Assembly: GCF_902859765.1 (NCBI RefSeq)
Contig: NZ_CADIJV010000017.1
Coordinates: 43,272 to 107,271, forward strand
Source: Achromobacter pulmonis
GTDB taxonomy: Bacteria; Pseudomonadota; Gammaproteobacteria; Burkholderiales; Burkholderiaceae_B
Direction of reading: 5' to 3'
Length of the DNA stretch: 64,000 nt
Each line of letters begins with the position of its first letter. Position 1 is the stretch's first letter. The position numbers and the translations under genes were made by a program. The notes beneath the pieces were generated by a model. That model worked only from the letters and a program-made list of their open reading frames with translations, did not search any database and was not told the DNA's origin. This document shows, in pieces, positions 43,486 through 52,316 of this stretch.

Positions 43486-44487
43486 TCAGTCGACCTTGGC
43501 GCCCGATTGCTTCACGACCGCGGCCCATTTGACGGTTTCCCGCGCCATGAACTGGGTGAACTGTGCCGGCGTATTGCCTGACGGCGTCGCGCCCTGGGCC
43601 TGCAATTGCGCGCGCACGGGCGCCTGCCGCAGCGCCGCAGCGACATCACGCTGGATCTTGTCGACGATCTCCTGCGACGTGCCGGCCGGCGCCAGCAGGC
43701 CGAACCAGCTGGAAGCCTCGTAGCCTTGCACGCCGGCCTCGGCCATCGTCGGCACGTCCGGCAGCGCCGGCGAGCGCGCGGTGGTGGTGACCGCCAGCGG
43801 CCGCAGCTTGCCGCCCTTGATGAAGCCCATCGACGACGGCAGGTTGTCGAAGATCAGGTCGGCCGAGCCCGCCATCACGTCGGTCAGCGCCGGGCTGCTG
43901 CCCTTGTAGGGCACGTGCGTCATGCGGGTGCCGGTCATGGTCTGGAACAGCTCGCCCGACAGATGCGTCGAGGTGCCGTTGCCGGTCGAGGCCATATTGA
44001 CGCTGCCGGGGTTGGCCTTCAGGTACTTGATCAGGTCCGCCACGTTGCGGATGCCGTGTTTGTCGGCGAAGGCGGGATTCAGTTCCAGCACGTTCGGCAC
44101 CGGGATCACCAGCGTCACCGGCGTGAAGTCCTTGACCGGATCGTAGGGCAGCTTGGCGTAGACGGATGGGTTGATGGCGTGGGTGCTGACGGTGCCCATG
44201 AGCAGGGTGTAGCCGTCGGGCTTGGCGCGCGCCGCTTCGGCGGTGCCGACGTTGCCGCCTGCGCCCGCCTTGTTGTCCACCACGACCGCCTTGCCCCAGG
44301 CCTTGCCCAGCTCGGCCGCCACCACGCGCGCGGCGATATCGGCGGTGCCGCCGGCGGGGAACGGCACGATGATCTTGACGTCGCGCGCCGGGTAGCCGGC
44401 GCCGGCCTGGGCCGCGGCCGGCAGCAGGGCCGCGGCGGCCAGACAGGCGGCAAGGGCCAGACGGCCGCGAAAAGGGGCTGCAAGCAT
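43486..44487 (-). CDS. Bug-type solute-binding protein
   Basis: A 333-residue periplasmic receptor with a Sec signal ([20 protein letters not shown]). The hallmark segments are [59 protein letters not shown] and [22 protein letters not shown]. It is the promoter-proximal gene of the leftward unit, and its start is divergent from the DapA-family lyase gene across a 233-bp region containing a palindrome at 44639-44655. That arrangement suggests shared control by the GntR regulator encoded on the other side. Confidence 0.9.
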   Translation of the reverse strand: MLAAPFRGRLALAACLAAAALLPAAAQAGAGYPARDVKIIVPFPAGGTADIAARVVAAELGKAWGKAVVVDNKAGAGGNVGTAEAARAKPDGYTLLMGTVSTHAINPSVYAKLPYDPVKDFTPVTLVIPVPNVLELNPAFADKHGIRNVADLIKYLKANPGSVNMASTGNGTSTHLSGELFQTMTGTRMTHVPYKGSSPALTDVMAGSADLIFDNLPSSMGFIKGGKLRPLAVTTTARSPALPDVPTMAEAGVQGYEASSWFGLLAPAGTSQEIVDKIQRDVAAALRQAPVRAQLQAQGATPSGNTPAQFTQFMARETVKWAAVVKQSGAKVD

Positions 44488-44638
44488 GGAAGTCGTCTCC
44501 TCGTGTGCGCGTGGCCGCGCATCGTTTGTGGGGTGTTCCCGCCGGGCCCGAGGCCCGGGACTGAATGCTGCCGGCGTCTGTCGCGCCTTGCCGTCGTGAT
44601 GCCGATGACTTGTGAAACGAATATAGGTATTGAGGGAC

Positions 44639-44655
44639 TACTTGTCAACCAAGTA
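44639..44655. promoter_or_regulatory. Palindromic operator candidate for the GntR/FadR regulator
   Basis: TACTTG-TCAAC-CAAGTA is a perfect inverted repeat with 6-bp arms in a short A/T-rich patch between the divergent Bug and lyase genes. The core TTGTCAACCAA differs at one position from the TNGTNNNACNA pattern common for FadR-branch GntR regulators. Confidence 0.55.
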
Positions 44656-44720
44656 TACTTTTTACAAGCTACTCATCTAACAACTGGATTTCCGCCCGGG
44701 AATCCGCCAGGAGCCCCGCC

Positions 44721-45650
44721 ATGAAAACCTCCCCGGTCACCGTCCAGGACCTGCAGCGTTCCGTCATCGCGGTGCCCCCGCTGGCGCGCCATGCCGACCT
44801 GTCGCTGAACGAAGCCGCCAACCAGGCCCTGCTGCGGCACCTGGAAGCGGGCGGGGTGCGCAACGTGATGTACGGCGGCAATGCCAACTTCTACAACGTC
44901 GGCGTGGGCGAGTACGCGCGCATCGTCGACTTGCTGGCATCGCTGGCCGGGCCGGACACCTGGGTCCTGCCTTCGGTCGGCCCGGATTTCGGCAAGATGA
45001 TGGACCAGGCAGCGCTGCTGCGCAGCCGCGCGTTTCCAACGGCCATGCTGTTGCCGATGTCGTTTCCCTGCACCGACGCCGGCCTGGCCGAGGGCGTGCG
45101 CCGCTTTACCGACGCGCTGGGCAAGCCCGCGGTGGTCTACATCAAGTCGGCCGATTACCTGGCACCGGCCACCGCGGCGCGGCTGGTCGAGGAAGGCCGC
45201 ATCGTCGCGTTCAAGTACGCCGTGGTGCGCGAGGAGCCGGCGCGCGATGCCTACCTGGCGGCGTTGCTGCAAAGCGTGGATGCCAATCGCGTGGTCAGCG
45301 GCATCGGCGAACGCCCGGCCATCGTCCACTACCGCGATTTCGGCCTGAAGAGCTTCACCTCCGGCTCGGTCTGCGTGGCCCCGCGCGGCTCGATGCAACT
45401 GCTGCAATGGCTCAAGGAAGGCCGCTACGACGAGGCCGAGGCGGTGCGCGCGCATTACCTGGGCCTGGAGGATTGCCGTGACGCGATCAGCCCGATTCGC
45501 GTGCTGCACGACGCCGTCACCCTGTCCGGCGTGGCCGACATGGGACCGATGCTGCCGCTGTTGACAGGCCTCTCCAGCGCCGAGCGCGAGCGCGTGGCGC
45601 CGGTCGCGCGCGCCCTGGCGGCCTGGGATCGCGAAGCCGTCGCGGCCTGA
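44721..45650 (+). CDS. Dihydrodipicolinate synthase/N-acetylneuraminate lyase family protein (divergent)
   Basis: A 309-residue TIM-barrel aldolase or dehydratase of the DapA superfamily. The Schiff-base Lys is probably the one in RIVAFKYAVVRE. The usual Thr-Thr pair region (GTTGE) is replaced by YGGNANFYNVGVGEY, and the usual Tyr-containing strand by VVYIKSADYLAP. It is therefore not the lysine-pathway DapA but a divergent catabolic member, likely acting on a 2-keto-3-deoxy sugar acid or similar compound. It heads the rightward operon followed by the GntR regulator (60-bp gap), dehydrogenase, Bug receptor and aldolase. Confidence 0.75.
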   Translation: MKTSPVTVQDLQRSVIAVPPLARHADLSLNEAANQALLRHLEAGGVRNVMYGGNANFYNVGVGEYARIVDLLASLAGPDTWVLPSVGPDFGKMMDQAALLRSRAFPTAMLLPMSFPCTDAGLAEGVRRFTDALGKPAVVYIKSADYLAPATAARLVEEGRIVAFKYAVVREEPARDAYLAALLQSVDANRVVSGIGERPAIVHYRDFGLKSFTSGSVCVAPRGSMQLLQWLKEGRYDEAEAVRAHYLGLEDCRDAISPIRVLHDAVTLSGVADMGPMLPLLTGLSSAERERVAPVARALAAWDREAVAA

Positions 45651-45710
45651 TGGCCGCGCGCGCGGCATTGACGGTACGATGAGCGCTGCCGATACGTCCC
45701 AGGAGAATTC

Positions 45711-46484
45711 GTGGCCCGACCCAAAGCATCGCCTCCGTCCGCGCCAGCCGCGTCCGCCGAGCCGGACGCCATGGGCGCGCTGGTGCTGGAGCGCGGCCAC
45801 CGTGTGCGGCTGGCCGACCAGTTGTACGGTCAGATCTTCGAGCAGATCGTCGCCGGCAAGCTCAACGTCGGCGACAAGCTGCCTTCCGAGAACGAGATTT
45901 GCGAACGCTTCGGCGTGTCGCGGCCGGTGGTGCGCGAAGCGCTGCTGCGGCTGCGCGCCGATGGCCTCATCACCGCGCACCAGGGCCTGGGCACCTTCGT
46001 CAGCCACCAGCCGGCGCCGCGCCTGACCGCCTTCAGCGACGTCGGCAACGTCGGCGCCTACCTGCGCGCGCAGGAACTGCGCGTGGCGCTGGAAGGCGAC
46101 GCCGCGCGGCTGGCGGCGCTGCGCCGCACCGATGAGCAACTGCACAAGATCGAGGCCGCGCACGCCGCGTTCGCCGACAGCCTGGCGCGCGGCCAGATGT
46201 CGGCCGAGGCCGACCTGGCGTTCCACGCCAGCATCACCGAGGCCACCGGCAACGACTTCTATCTCGGGGTGTTGGAAAGCATCCACGAGTCCATCCACGG
46301 CTTCATGCGCCTGACGCTCAACCTGACCCGCACCGGGTCGCGCCAGCGCGCCCAGCGCGTCCTGGACGAGCATGCCACCATTCTCGACGCGATCCGCGCG
46401 CAGGATGGCGAGCGCGCCCGGGTCGCCATGCAATTCCACCTGGGGCAGGCGCGCCACCGGCTGGTCGACCGCGAACGCGATTGA
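45711..46484 (+). CDS. GntR-family regulator, FadR subfamily
   Basis: A 257-residue regulator. After a ~25-residue flexible leader come the winged HTH (RLADQLYGQIFEQIVAGKLNVGDKLPSENEICERFGVSRPVVREAL...LITAHQGLGTFVS) and an all-helical FCD ligand domain with Arg/Asp/His metal-site candidates (AYLRAQELRVALEGD, DLAFHASITEATGN and DEHATILDAI). FCD-type regulators sense small carboxylates. The GTG start follows a strong site (AGGAG). Its place in the operon and the palindrome upstream suggest it controls the divergent units in this island. Confidence 0.88.
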   Translation: MARPKASPPSAPAASAEPDAMGALVLERGHRVRLADQLYGQIFEQIVAGKLNVGDKLPSENEICERFGVSRPVVREALLRLRADGLITAHQGLGTFVSHQPAPRLTAFSDVGNVGAYLRAQELRVALEGDAARLAALRRTDEQLHKIEAAHAAFADSLARGQMSAEADLAFHASITEATGNDFYLGVLESIHESIHGFMRLTLNLTRTGSRQRAQRVLDEHATILDAIRAQDGERARVAMQFHLGQARHRLVDRERD

Positions 46485-46537
46485 CCGGCCCGCGCAGCGC
46501 CCACGGATGACACACCGACAACAGCAGGAGACAGCGC

Positions 46538-47644
46538 GTGCAAGGCAAGGGTTTGGCAGGGACAGCGGCATCGGCGGGGCAGGTGCGTGAGCAGATTCTG
46601 ATCGTGTTGCAGGCCTGGGGCATGGCGCCCGACCTGGCGGCCGTCACCGCCGGCCTGATGGCCGAGACGGACCTGCTGGGCATCGATTCGCACGGCATCT
46701 CGATGCTGCCGTCGTACGAGGAAAAACTGCGCGCCGGCACGCTCAGGCTCGACGCGCGGCCGCGCCTGGTGCGCGACGGCGGCGCCAGCGCGTTGCTGGA
46801 TGGCATGGGCGGACTGGGCTATCCGGTAGCGGCGCAGGCCATGAACCTGGCCGTCGACAAGGCGCTGGAGCATGGCGTGGGCGCGGTGTCGGTCTGCAAT
46901 TCGCATCACTTCGGCGCGGCCGGCGTTTATGCGCGCATCGCGGTCGAGCGCGGCGTGGTCGGGCTGGTGACCAGCAGCGCCAACGGCGTCATCATGGTGC
47001 CCACGCGCGGGGCCATGCCCATGCTCGGCACCAATCCGATTGCCTTCGGCGCGCCGGCCGCGCACAACGAGCCGTTCGTGCTCGACATGGCCACCACCAC
47101 CGTGGCGGCCAACAAGGTCAAGGTCTACGACTTCCTTGGCAAGCCGCTGCCGCCGGGCTGGGCGGTGGACGGGCAGGGCGAACCGGTCACCGCGGCCGAT
47201 GCCGCCATGCAGTACATCTTCAAGCATCCCGAGGGTGGCCTGACGCCGCTGGGCGGCACGGTGGCGATGAGCAGCCACAAGGGTTATGGCTTGGCGATGA
47301 TGGCGCAGATCCTGGGCGGCACGCTCAGCGGCAGCGCGCTGGCGGCGCGGCGCAACGTCACGCGGCGGCCGGGCGAGCCGGACGATGTCGGCCATTTCTT
47401 CCTGGCGCTGAACCCCGATGCGTTCCGCGCCAGCGGTTCGTTCGAGTCGGACATGGACGACCTGATCGACACTTTGCACGACACGCCGCCAGCGCGGCCC
47501 GACGAGCCGGTGCTGGTGGCCGGCGAGCCCGAGGCCGCCGAGCGGGCGCGGCGCCGCATCGACGGCATCCCGATTCCTGCCGCCCTGGCTTCCCGCCTGC
47601 GCGAAATCTGCCAGCGCGCGGAGGTGCCGTATCTGCTGGATTGA
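46538..47644 (+). CDS. Ldh/MdhA-family NAD(P)-dependent dehydrogenase (type-2 malate/L-sulfolactate/ureidoglycolate type)
   Basis: A 368-residue enzyme of the malate/L-lactate (YiaK/AllD/ComC) family, which has its own fold rather than a Rossmann domain. Characteristic segments are GIDSHGISMLPSYEEKL, GVGAVSVCNSHHFGAAGVYA with the catalytic His, LGTNPIAFGAP, VLDMATTTVAANKVKVY and GYGLAMMAQIL. Such enzymes oxidise or reduce 2-hydroxy or 2-keto acids; the exact substrate is not visible. The GTG start has AGGAG 7 bp upstream. It lies between the GntR gene and a Bug receptor gene. Confidence 0.86.
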   Translation: MQGKGLAGTAASAGQVREQILIVLQAWGMAPDLAAVTAGLMAETDLLGIDSHGISMLPSYEEKLRAGTLRLDARPRLVRDGGASALLDGMGGLGYPVAAQAMNLAVDKALEHGVGAVSVCNSHHFGAAGVYARIAVERGVVGLVTSSANGVIMVPTRGAMPMLGTNPIAFGAPAAHNEPFVLDMATTTVAANKVKVYDFLGKPLPPGWAVDGQGEPVTAADAAMQYIFKHPEGGLTPLGGTVAMSSHKGYGLAMMAQILGGTLSGSALAARRNVTRRPGEPDDVGHFFLALNPDAFRASGSFESDMDDLIDTLHDTPPARPDEPVLVAGEPEAAERARRRIDGIPIPAALASRLREICQRAEVPYLLD

Positions 47645-47759
47645 GCGCGCCGCCAGGCGGCAATGAGGTTTTCCCCGCCGGGCGGCGCAAGCCGCGCGGT
47701 CATCCACCGACCCGGTCACCGGGCGGCAAGCATTAGAAAAACACGACAAGGAGACAACC

Positions 47760-48755
47760 ATGCAACACAAGACATCGCCGGCGCGCCGCCGGCTGGGACT
47801 GGCCGCGATCGCACTGGGCGCGGCCGCCGCAGTGGCCCCGGGGCTGCTGCTGGCCCAGGACTGGCCGACGCGGCCGGTCAAGCTGGTCGTGCCGTTCCCG
47901 GCCGGCGGCAGCACCGACGCGGTCGGGCGCCTTTTGGCTGCCGAACTGTCCAAGGAGCTGGGCCAGAGCGTGGTGGTGGAGAACAAGGGCGGCGCCAATG
48001 GCAACATCGGTTCCGACGTGGTGGCCAAGGCCGAGCCCGATGGCTATACGCTGTTGCTCTCGGGCGTGGGGTCTAACGCCATCAGCTATTCGCTCTACCA
48101 GAGCATGCCGTACCGCGACAGCGACTTCGCCCACATCTCGCTGCTGGCCACCGGCCCCAACGTGTTGGTGGCCAACATGGACTTCCCGGCCACCAACTTC
48201 GCCGACTTCATCAAGCTGGTGCGCGCCAATCCCGGCAAGTACACCCATGCCAGTTCGGGCAACGGCTCGTCCGGTCACCTGGCCATGGAGATGCTCGAGC
48301 AGGCCGCCAAGATCGATCTGGTGCACGTGCCCTACAAGGGCGGCGCGGCGGCCATTACCGACATGATCGGCGGGCGCGTGTCGGTGATGTTCCTGAACCA
48401 GGATACGCTGCTGCCGCAGGTCAAGTCCGGCAAGCTGCGGGCCCTGGCGGTAGCCAGCGCCAAGCGCAATCCGGCCTATCCGGACACGCCCACGGTGGCG
48501 GAGTCCGGCTATCCGGGCTTCGCCGCCGAATCCTGGTTCGGCCTGTCCGCGCCCGCCAAGACGCCGCCGGCCATCATCCAGCGGCTGAACCAGGCCACCG
48601 TCAAGGCCCTGGCCTCACCGGATATCCGCCAGAAGCTGGAAAGCGTAGGCTTCGTGGTGGTCGGCAACGACCCCAAGGCGTTCGCGGCCTTCGTCCAATC
48701 CGAAATCAGCAAGTGGGGCGGGGCGGTCAAGGCCTCAGGCGCCCGCATGGACTGA
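47760..48755 (+). CDS. Bug-type solute-binding protein
   Basis: A 331-residue periplasmic receptor. The N terminus HKTSPARRRLGLAAIALGAAAAVAPGLLLAQD carries a twin-Arg-containing basic stretch before the hydrophobic core, so Sec or possibly Tat export. Bug signatures are RPVKLVVPFPAGGSTDAVGR, VVENKGGANGNIGSD and VHVPYKGGAAAITDMIGGRV. The ATG has AAGGAG upstream. Fourth Bug receptor of the window and the only one inside the rightward acid-catabolic operon, between the dehydrogenase and aldolase genes; it probably captures their substrate or a precursor. Confidence 0.9.
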   Translation: MQHKTSPARRRLGLAAIALGAAAAVAPGLLLAQDWPTRPVKLVVPFPAGGSTDAVGRLLAAELSKELGQSVVVENKGGANGNIGSDVVAKAEPDGYTLLLSGVGSNAISYSLYQSMPYRDSDFAHISLLATGPNVLVANMDFPATNFADFIKLVRANPGKYTHASSGNGSSGHLAMEMLEQAAKIDLVHVPYKGGAAAITDMIGGRVSVMFLNQDTLLPQVKSGKLRALAVASAKRNPAYPDTPTVAESGYPGFAAESWFGLSAPAKTPPAIIQRLNQATVKALASPDIRQKLESVGFVVVGNDPKAFAAFVQSEISKWGGAVKASGARMD

Positions 48756-48824
48756 CCACGGAGTGGCAACACACCCCGCGCGCCGGGCGGCGCCGGGGCT
48801 TCATCAGATGGGAAACACGCAGCA

Positions 48825-49592
48825 ATGACTTCACCCTTGCCCAACCGCTTTCGCCAACGCATCCTGGCGCGCGAACGCCTGATCGGTTTCTGGATGTGCA
48901 TGTCTAGCCACATCACCGCCGAACTGGCGGGCCTGGCCGACTTTGACTGGCTGCTGCTGGATGGCGAGCATTCGCCCAACACCGTGCCGATGTTCCTGCA
49001 GCAACTGCAGGCCCTGCAGGGCAGCGCCAGCGCCGCCATCGGCCGGCCGACCTGGAATGATCCGGTCGAGATCAAGCGCCTGCTCGATATCGGTTTCTAC
49101 AACCTGCTGATCCCTTTCATCGAATCCGAGGACGACGCGCGCCGCGCCGTGGCCGCGACGCGCTATCCGCCGCAGGGCATGCGCGGCGTGGCCGGCATGC
49201 AGCGCAGCAACCGCTACGGCACGGTGCCGGACTACCTCAAGACCATCAACGACAATATTTGCGTGCTGCTGCAGATCGAGAGCCGCGCGGGTATCGAGGC
49301 GGTCGATGAGATCGCGGCGGTCGAGGGCGTGGACGGGGTTTTCATCGGTCCGTCGGACCTGGCCGCGGCCCTGGGCCATCTGGGCAATCCCGGGCATCCG
49401 GAAGTGCAGGAAGCGATCCGGCACCTCTACCAGCGCGTCAGCGCGCAGGGCAAGGCGGTGGGCATCCTGGCGCCGGTGCCGACGGACGCGCGGCGCTACC
49501 TGGACATGGGCATGCACTTCGTCGCGGTCGGCACCGACCTGGGCGTGTTCAAGCAGGCCACCTTCGCTTTGCGCGAGGCCTTTCCCACCTGA
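48825..49592 (+). CDS. HpcH/HpaI-family class II aldolase (GarL-like)
   Basis: A 255-residue aldolase related to HpaI and to 2-keto-3-deoxyglucarate aldolase GarL. Motifs are GFWMCMSSHITAELAGLADFDWLLLDGEHSPN, IGRPTWNDPVEIKRLLD, LLQIESRAGIEAVDEI (metal Glu) and VDGVFIGPSDLAAALGH (metal Asp). These enzymes split a 4-hydroxy-2-oxo acid to pyruvate and an aldehyde. The gene is 70 bp after the Bug receptor and is the last of the rightward operon. Together with the DapA-like lyase and two dehydrogenases this points to sugar-acid breakdown; glucarate or a relative is a guess. Confidence 0.86.
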   Translation: MTSPLPNRFRQRILARERLIGFWMCMSSHITAELAGLADFDWLLLDGEHSPNTVPMFLQQLQALQGSASAAIGRPTWNDPVEIKRLLDIGFYNLLIPFIESEDDARRAVAATRYPPQGMRGVAGMQRSNRYGTVPDYLKTINDNICVLLQIESRAGIEAVDEIAAVEGVDGVFIGPSDLAAALGHLGNPGHPEVQEAIRHLYQRVSAQGKAVGILAPVPTDARRYLDMGMHFVAVGTDLGVFKQATFALREAFPT

Positions 49593-49643
49593 GTCCGTGG
49601 TGATGGCTCGGCCACGACCCGCGCCGCGGCCGAGCGCCGCGCC

Positions 49644-50873
49644 TTATTGCTCCAGCGCCAGCAGGTCGGCCACCGTCTGGCGGCGGCGGATCAGGCGGGC
49701 CGCGTTGCCGTCCAGCAGCACCTCGGCCGCCAGCGGCCGGGTGTTGTAGTTCGAGGACATCGACGCGCCATAAGCGCCGGCGTTATGCAAGACCAGGAAG
49801 TCGCCGATGCGCGGCCGCGGCAGCGGCTGGTCGGAGACCACGCCGCCGGCATCCTGCGTGAACACATCCCCCGATTCGCACAACGGACCGGCCACCGCGA
49901 TGCGGGCCGTGGCCGTCGGCGGCGTGGCGCCGTCCGGCGCATGCACCGAGATGCGGTGATAGCTGCCGTACATGGCCGGTCGCATCAGGTCGTTGAAGCC
50001 GGCGTCGACCAGCGCGAAGTCGCGCTCGGGGCGGCGGTTGATCGCATGCACTTCGGCCACCAGCGCGCCGGCCTCGGCCACCAGGAAGCGGCCGGGTTCG
50101 ATTTCGAGCCGCACGGCATGGCCCAGGCGCTGTTCGATGCGCTTGCGGGCCGCGTCCCATTGCTCGAAGTAGTGGTCGCAGTCGATGCGCGGCTCGCCCT
50201 CGCGGTACGGAATCGACAGGCCGCCGCCCGCCGAGATCGCCTCGATGTCATGGTCCAGCGAGGCGACCACATCGACCATCGCATCGCACACGCTGGACAG
50301 GTGGCCATAGTCCACGCCCGAACCGATGTGCATGTGGATGCCGACCAGCTTCAGGCCATGGCGGCGCACGATGGCGATGGCCTCGGCGACGTCGTCGATC
50401 CAGATGCCGTGCTTGCTTTGCGGGCCGCCGGTATTGGTCTTGTTGCTGTGGCCGTGACCGAAGCCCGGGTTGATGCGCAGCCATACGCGGTGGCCCGGCG
50501 CCTGCTGGCCGACCCGTTCGAGCATGTCGAGCGAACCGGCATTGACGGTGATGCCGTGCTTGATCACCAGGGCCATCGTGGCGTGGTCGATCAGGTCGGC
50601 GGTGAACACCACGCCGGCCGGCTCGCCCGCGGGCTCGAAGCCGGCTGCCAGGCTGCGCTCGATCTCGCCCTGCGACACCGCGTCCACCATCACGCCCTCG
50701 GCGCGCATCAGGCGCAGGATGTGCAGGTTGGAGCAGGCTTTCTGCGCGTAGCGGATCACGTCGAAACGGCGCAGCTGCGCGATGCGCTCGCGGATCACGG
50801 CGGCATCGTAGACCCACAGCGGGGTGCCGTGCTCGGCGGCGAGTTGGGTGAGCTGGCGCGGATCGAAAGCCAT
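49644..50873 (-). CDS. lysA: Diaminopimelate decarboxylase
   Basis: A 409-residue fold-type III PLP decarboxylase. The PLP lysine is in IRYAQKACSNLHIL, and AISAGGGLSIPY, LEIEPGRFLVAEAG, GPLCESGDVF (substrate-binding Cys at the dimer interface) and LVLHNAGAYGASMSSNYN are all conserved. It makes L-lysine from meso-diaminopimelate. It is divergent from a LysR-family gene, the arrangement of lysA/lysR in E. coli, and has 127 bp between the two starts. Confidence 0.95.
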   Translation of the reverse strand: MAFDPRQLTQLAAEHGTPLWVYDAAVIRERIAQLRRFDVIRYAQKACSNLHILRLMRAEGVMVDAVSQGEIERSLAAGFEPAGEPAGVVFTADLIDHATMALVIKHGITVNAGSLDMLERVGQQAPGHRVWLRINPGFGHGHSNKTNTGGPQSKHGIWIDDVAEAIAIVRRHGLKLVGIHMHIGSGVDYGHLSSVCDAMVDVVASLDHDIEAISAGGGLSIPYREGEPRIDCDHYFEQWDAARKRIEQRLGHAVRLEIEPGRFLVAEAGALVAEVHAINRRPERDFALVDAGFNDLMRPAMYGSYHRISVHAPDGATPPTATARIAVAGPLCESGDVFTQDAGGVVSDQPLPRPRIGDFLVLHNAGAYGASMSSNYNTRPLAAEVLLDGNAARLIRRRQTVADLLALEQ

Positions 50874-50945
50874 CTGAACGAAACCTTATGGGGCAAGCGG
50901 GTGGAAAAAATGGAAATCAGGCCGCGATCATGCCCCAATCATGTC

Positions 50946-50965
50946 ATCCAGTAAAATGCCTGGAT
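50946..50965. promoter_or_regulatory. Inverted repeat in the lysA-lysR divergent promoter
   Basis: ATCCAG at 50946-50951 and CTGGAT at 50960-50965 flank TAAAATGC, in the A/T-rich gap between the divergent genes. LysR regulators usually bind such interrupted palindromes; TAAAAT may also be a -10 element. Confidence 0.45.
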
Positions 50966-51000
50966 TTTCGACATCTATTCATTGCTGATATGGATTTGGC

Positions 51001-51915
51001 ATGTTGACCCACCGGCATATCGAGGTCTTCCGCGCGCTGATGATCACCGGCAGCGTCACCAAGGCCGCCGAACTGCTGTTCACCTCGCAGCCCACGGTCA
51101 GCCGTGAACTGGCGCGCATGGAACAGGCTATCGGCTTTGACCTGTTCGAACGCGTGCGCGGCCGCTTGCGGCCCACCATGCCTGCCCTGGCGCTGTATGA
51201 CGAAGTGCGGCAGTCGTATGCCGGGCTGGAGCGGGTCGCGTCCACGGCGGCCCGCTTGCGCGCCTTTCAGGGCGGCCAGTTGGCCGTGATTGCGTTGCCT
51301 GCGTTCTCGCATTCGCTGCTGCCGGGCGCGTTCCGCCGGTTCAGCCAGGCGCACCCGGGCGTGAGTCTGGCATTGGAGGCGCAGGAATCGCCGTTCCTGG
51401 AGGAGTGGCTCACGGCCCAGCGCTATGACCTGGGGCTGACCGAACACGAGCTGGCGCCGGCCGGCACCCGGCTGGCATTGCTGATCGAAGTGGACGAAGT
51501 TGCCGTGCTGCCCGATGGCCACCCGCTGCTGGCGCGGCAGGCGCTCGACCTGGCGGATTTCTCCGGCGAGCCGTTCGTCAGCCTGTCGCCCAGCGATCCC
51601 TACCGTATCCAGATCGACGAGGCGTTCGCGGCGCAGGGGGTGTTGCGGCGTTCCATCATCGAAACGCCGACGGCGGTGTCGGTGTGCGCGTTCGTGCGCC
51701 AGGGGCTGGGCCTGGCCATCGTCAATCCGCTGACCGCGCTCGACTTCAGCGGCCGGGGCCTGCATCTGCGGCCGTTGCGGCGTTCATTTCCGTTCCGCGT
51801 CAATCTGGTGTTCCCCGAGCATCGCCCCAGAAACCCGCTGGTCGATCCCTTTACCGCCACCCTGCGCGACGAGGCGGCACAACTGCTGGCCCGGCTCGCG
51901 GCGCGGCAGGATTGA
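51001..51915 (+). CDS. lysR: LysR-type regulator, probable activator of lysA
   Basis: A 304-residue LysR protein with N-terminal HTH (HRHIEVFRALMITGSVTKAAELLFTSQPTVSRELARME) and a two-lobed effector domain. Its divergent position next to lysA matches the E. coli LysR-lysA pair, in which LysR activates lysA when diaminopimelate is high and lysine low. Sequence alone would only say LysR family; the assignment rests on the neighbourhood. A convergent rpsT follows, with the rpsT terminator in between. Confidence 0.85.
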   Translation: MLTHRHIEVFRALMITGSVTKAAELLFTSQPTVSRELARMEQAIGFDLFERVRGRLRPTMPALALYDEVRQSYAGLERVASTAARLRAFQGGQLAVIALPAFSHSLLPGAFRRFSQAHPGVSLALEAQESPFLEEWLTAQRYDLGLTEHELAPAGTRLALLIEVDEVAVLPDGHPLLARQALDLADFSGEPFVSLSPSDPYRIQIDEAFAAQGVLRRSIIETPTAVSVCAFVRQGLGLAIVNPLTALDFSGRGLHLRPLRRSFPFRVNLVFPEHRPRNPLVDPFTATLRDEAAQLLARLAARQD

Positions 51916-51974
51916 AAGCGGCCGCGCACAGGGAAAACACGGCGCAGGCAAAACACGGGTAAAAAAACGCGAGC

Positions 51975-52002
51975 AAAAAAAAGGATGCCCTTGGGCATCC
52001 TT
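51975..52002 (-). terminator. Rho-independent terminator of rpsT
   Basis: Arms AAGGATGCCC / GGGCATCCTT around a 2-nt centre are followed, read on the minus strand, by a run of eight T. The T-run orientation assigns it to rpsT rather than to the convergent lysR. Confidence 0.88.
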
Positions 52003-52052
52003 CTTCATTTGCCGTATTCATGACGCCCCGTGTGGCGGGGCGGCAGAATGGC

Positions 52053-52316
52053 TTAGGCCAGCGCCTTGATGGCGGCGGCCAGGCGGCTCTTGTGGCGAGC
52101 GGCCTTATTCTTGTGGATGATGTTCTTGTCGGCCACGCGATCGATCACGCTGCTGGCCTTTTGGAACACTTCGCCAGCCGCAGCCTTGTCGCCAGCGGCG
52201 ATGGATTGGCGAACGCGCTTGATGGCGGTGCGCAGCATCGAGCGCAGGCTGGAATTATGCTTGTTGCGCTCAACGGATTGGCGAGCGCGCTTGCGGGCTT
52301 GGGCGGTATTGGCCAT
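52053..52316 (-). CDS. rpsT: 30S ribosomal protein S20
   Basis: An 87-residue, strongly basic helical protein: [20 protein letters not shown] at the N terminus and [19 protein letters not shown] near the C terminus are the S20 signatures. It binds 16S rRNA early in 30S assembly. The ATG at 52316 gives the standard N terminus; the open frame runs 12 codons further upstream. Monocistronic, with a strong terminator downstream. In E. coli rpsT is controlled by its own product; no such site can be shown here. Confidence 0.97.
   Translation of the reverse strand: MANTAQARKRARQSVERNKHNSSLRSMLRTAIKRVRQSIAAGDKAAAGEVFQKASSVIDRVADKNIIHKNKAARHKSRLAAAIKALA

Noticed and set aside
49606-49635. Inverted repeat GCTCGGCC...GGCCGAGC between the convergent aldolase and lysA genes
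   Set aside because: The arms are only 8 bp with a 14-nt loop and no T-run; too weak to list as a terminator.
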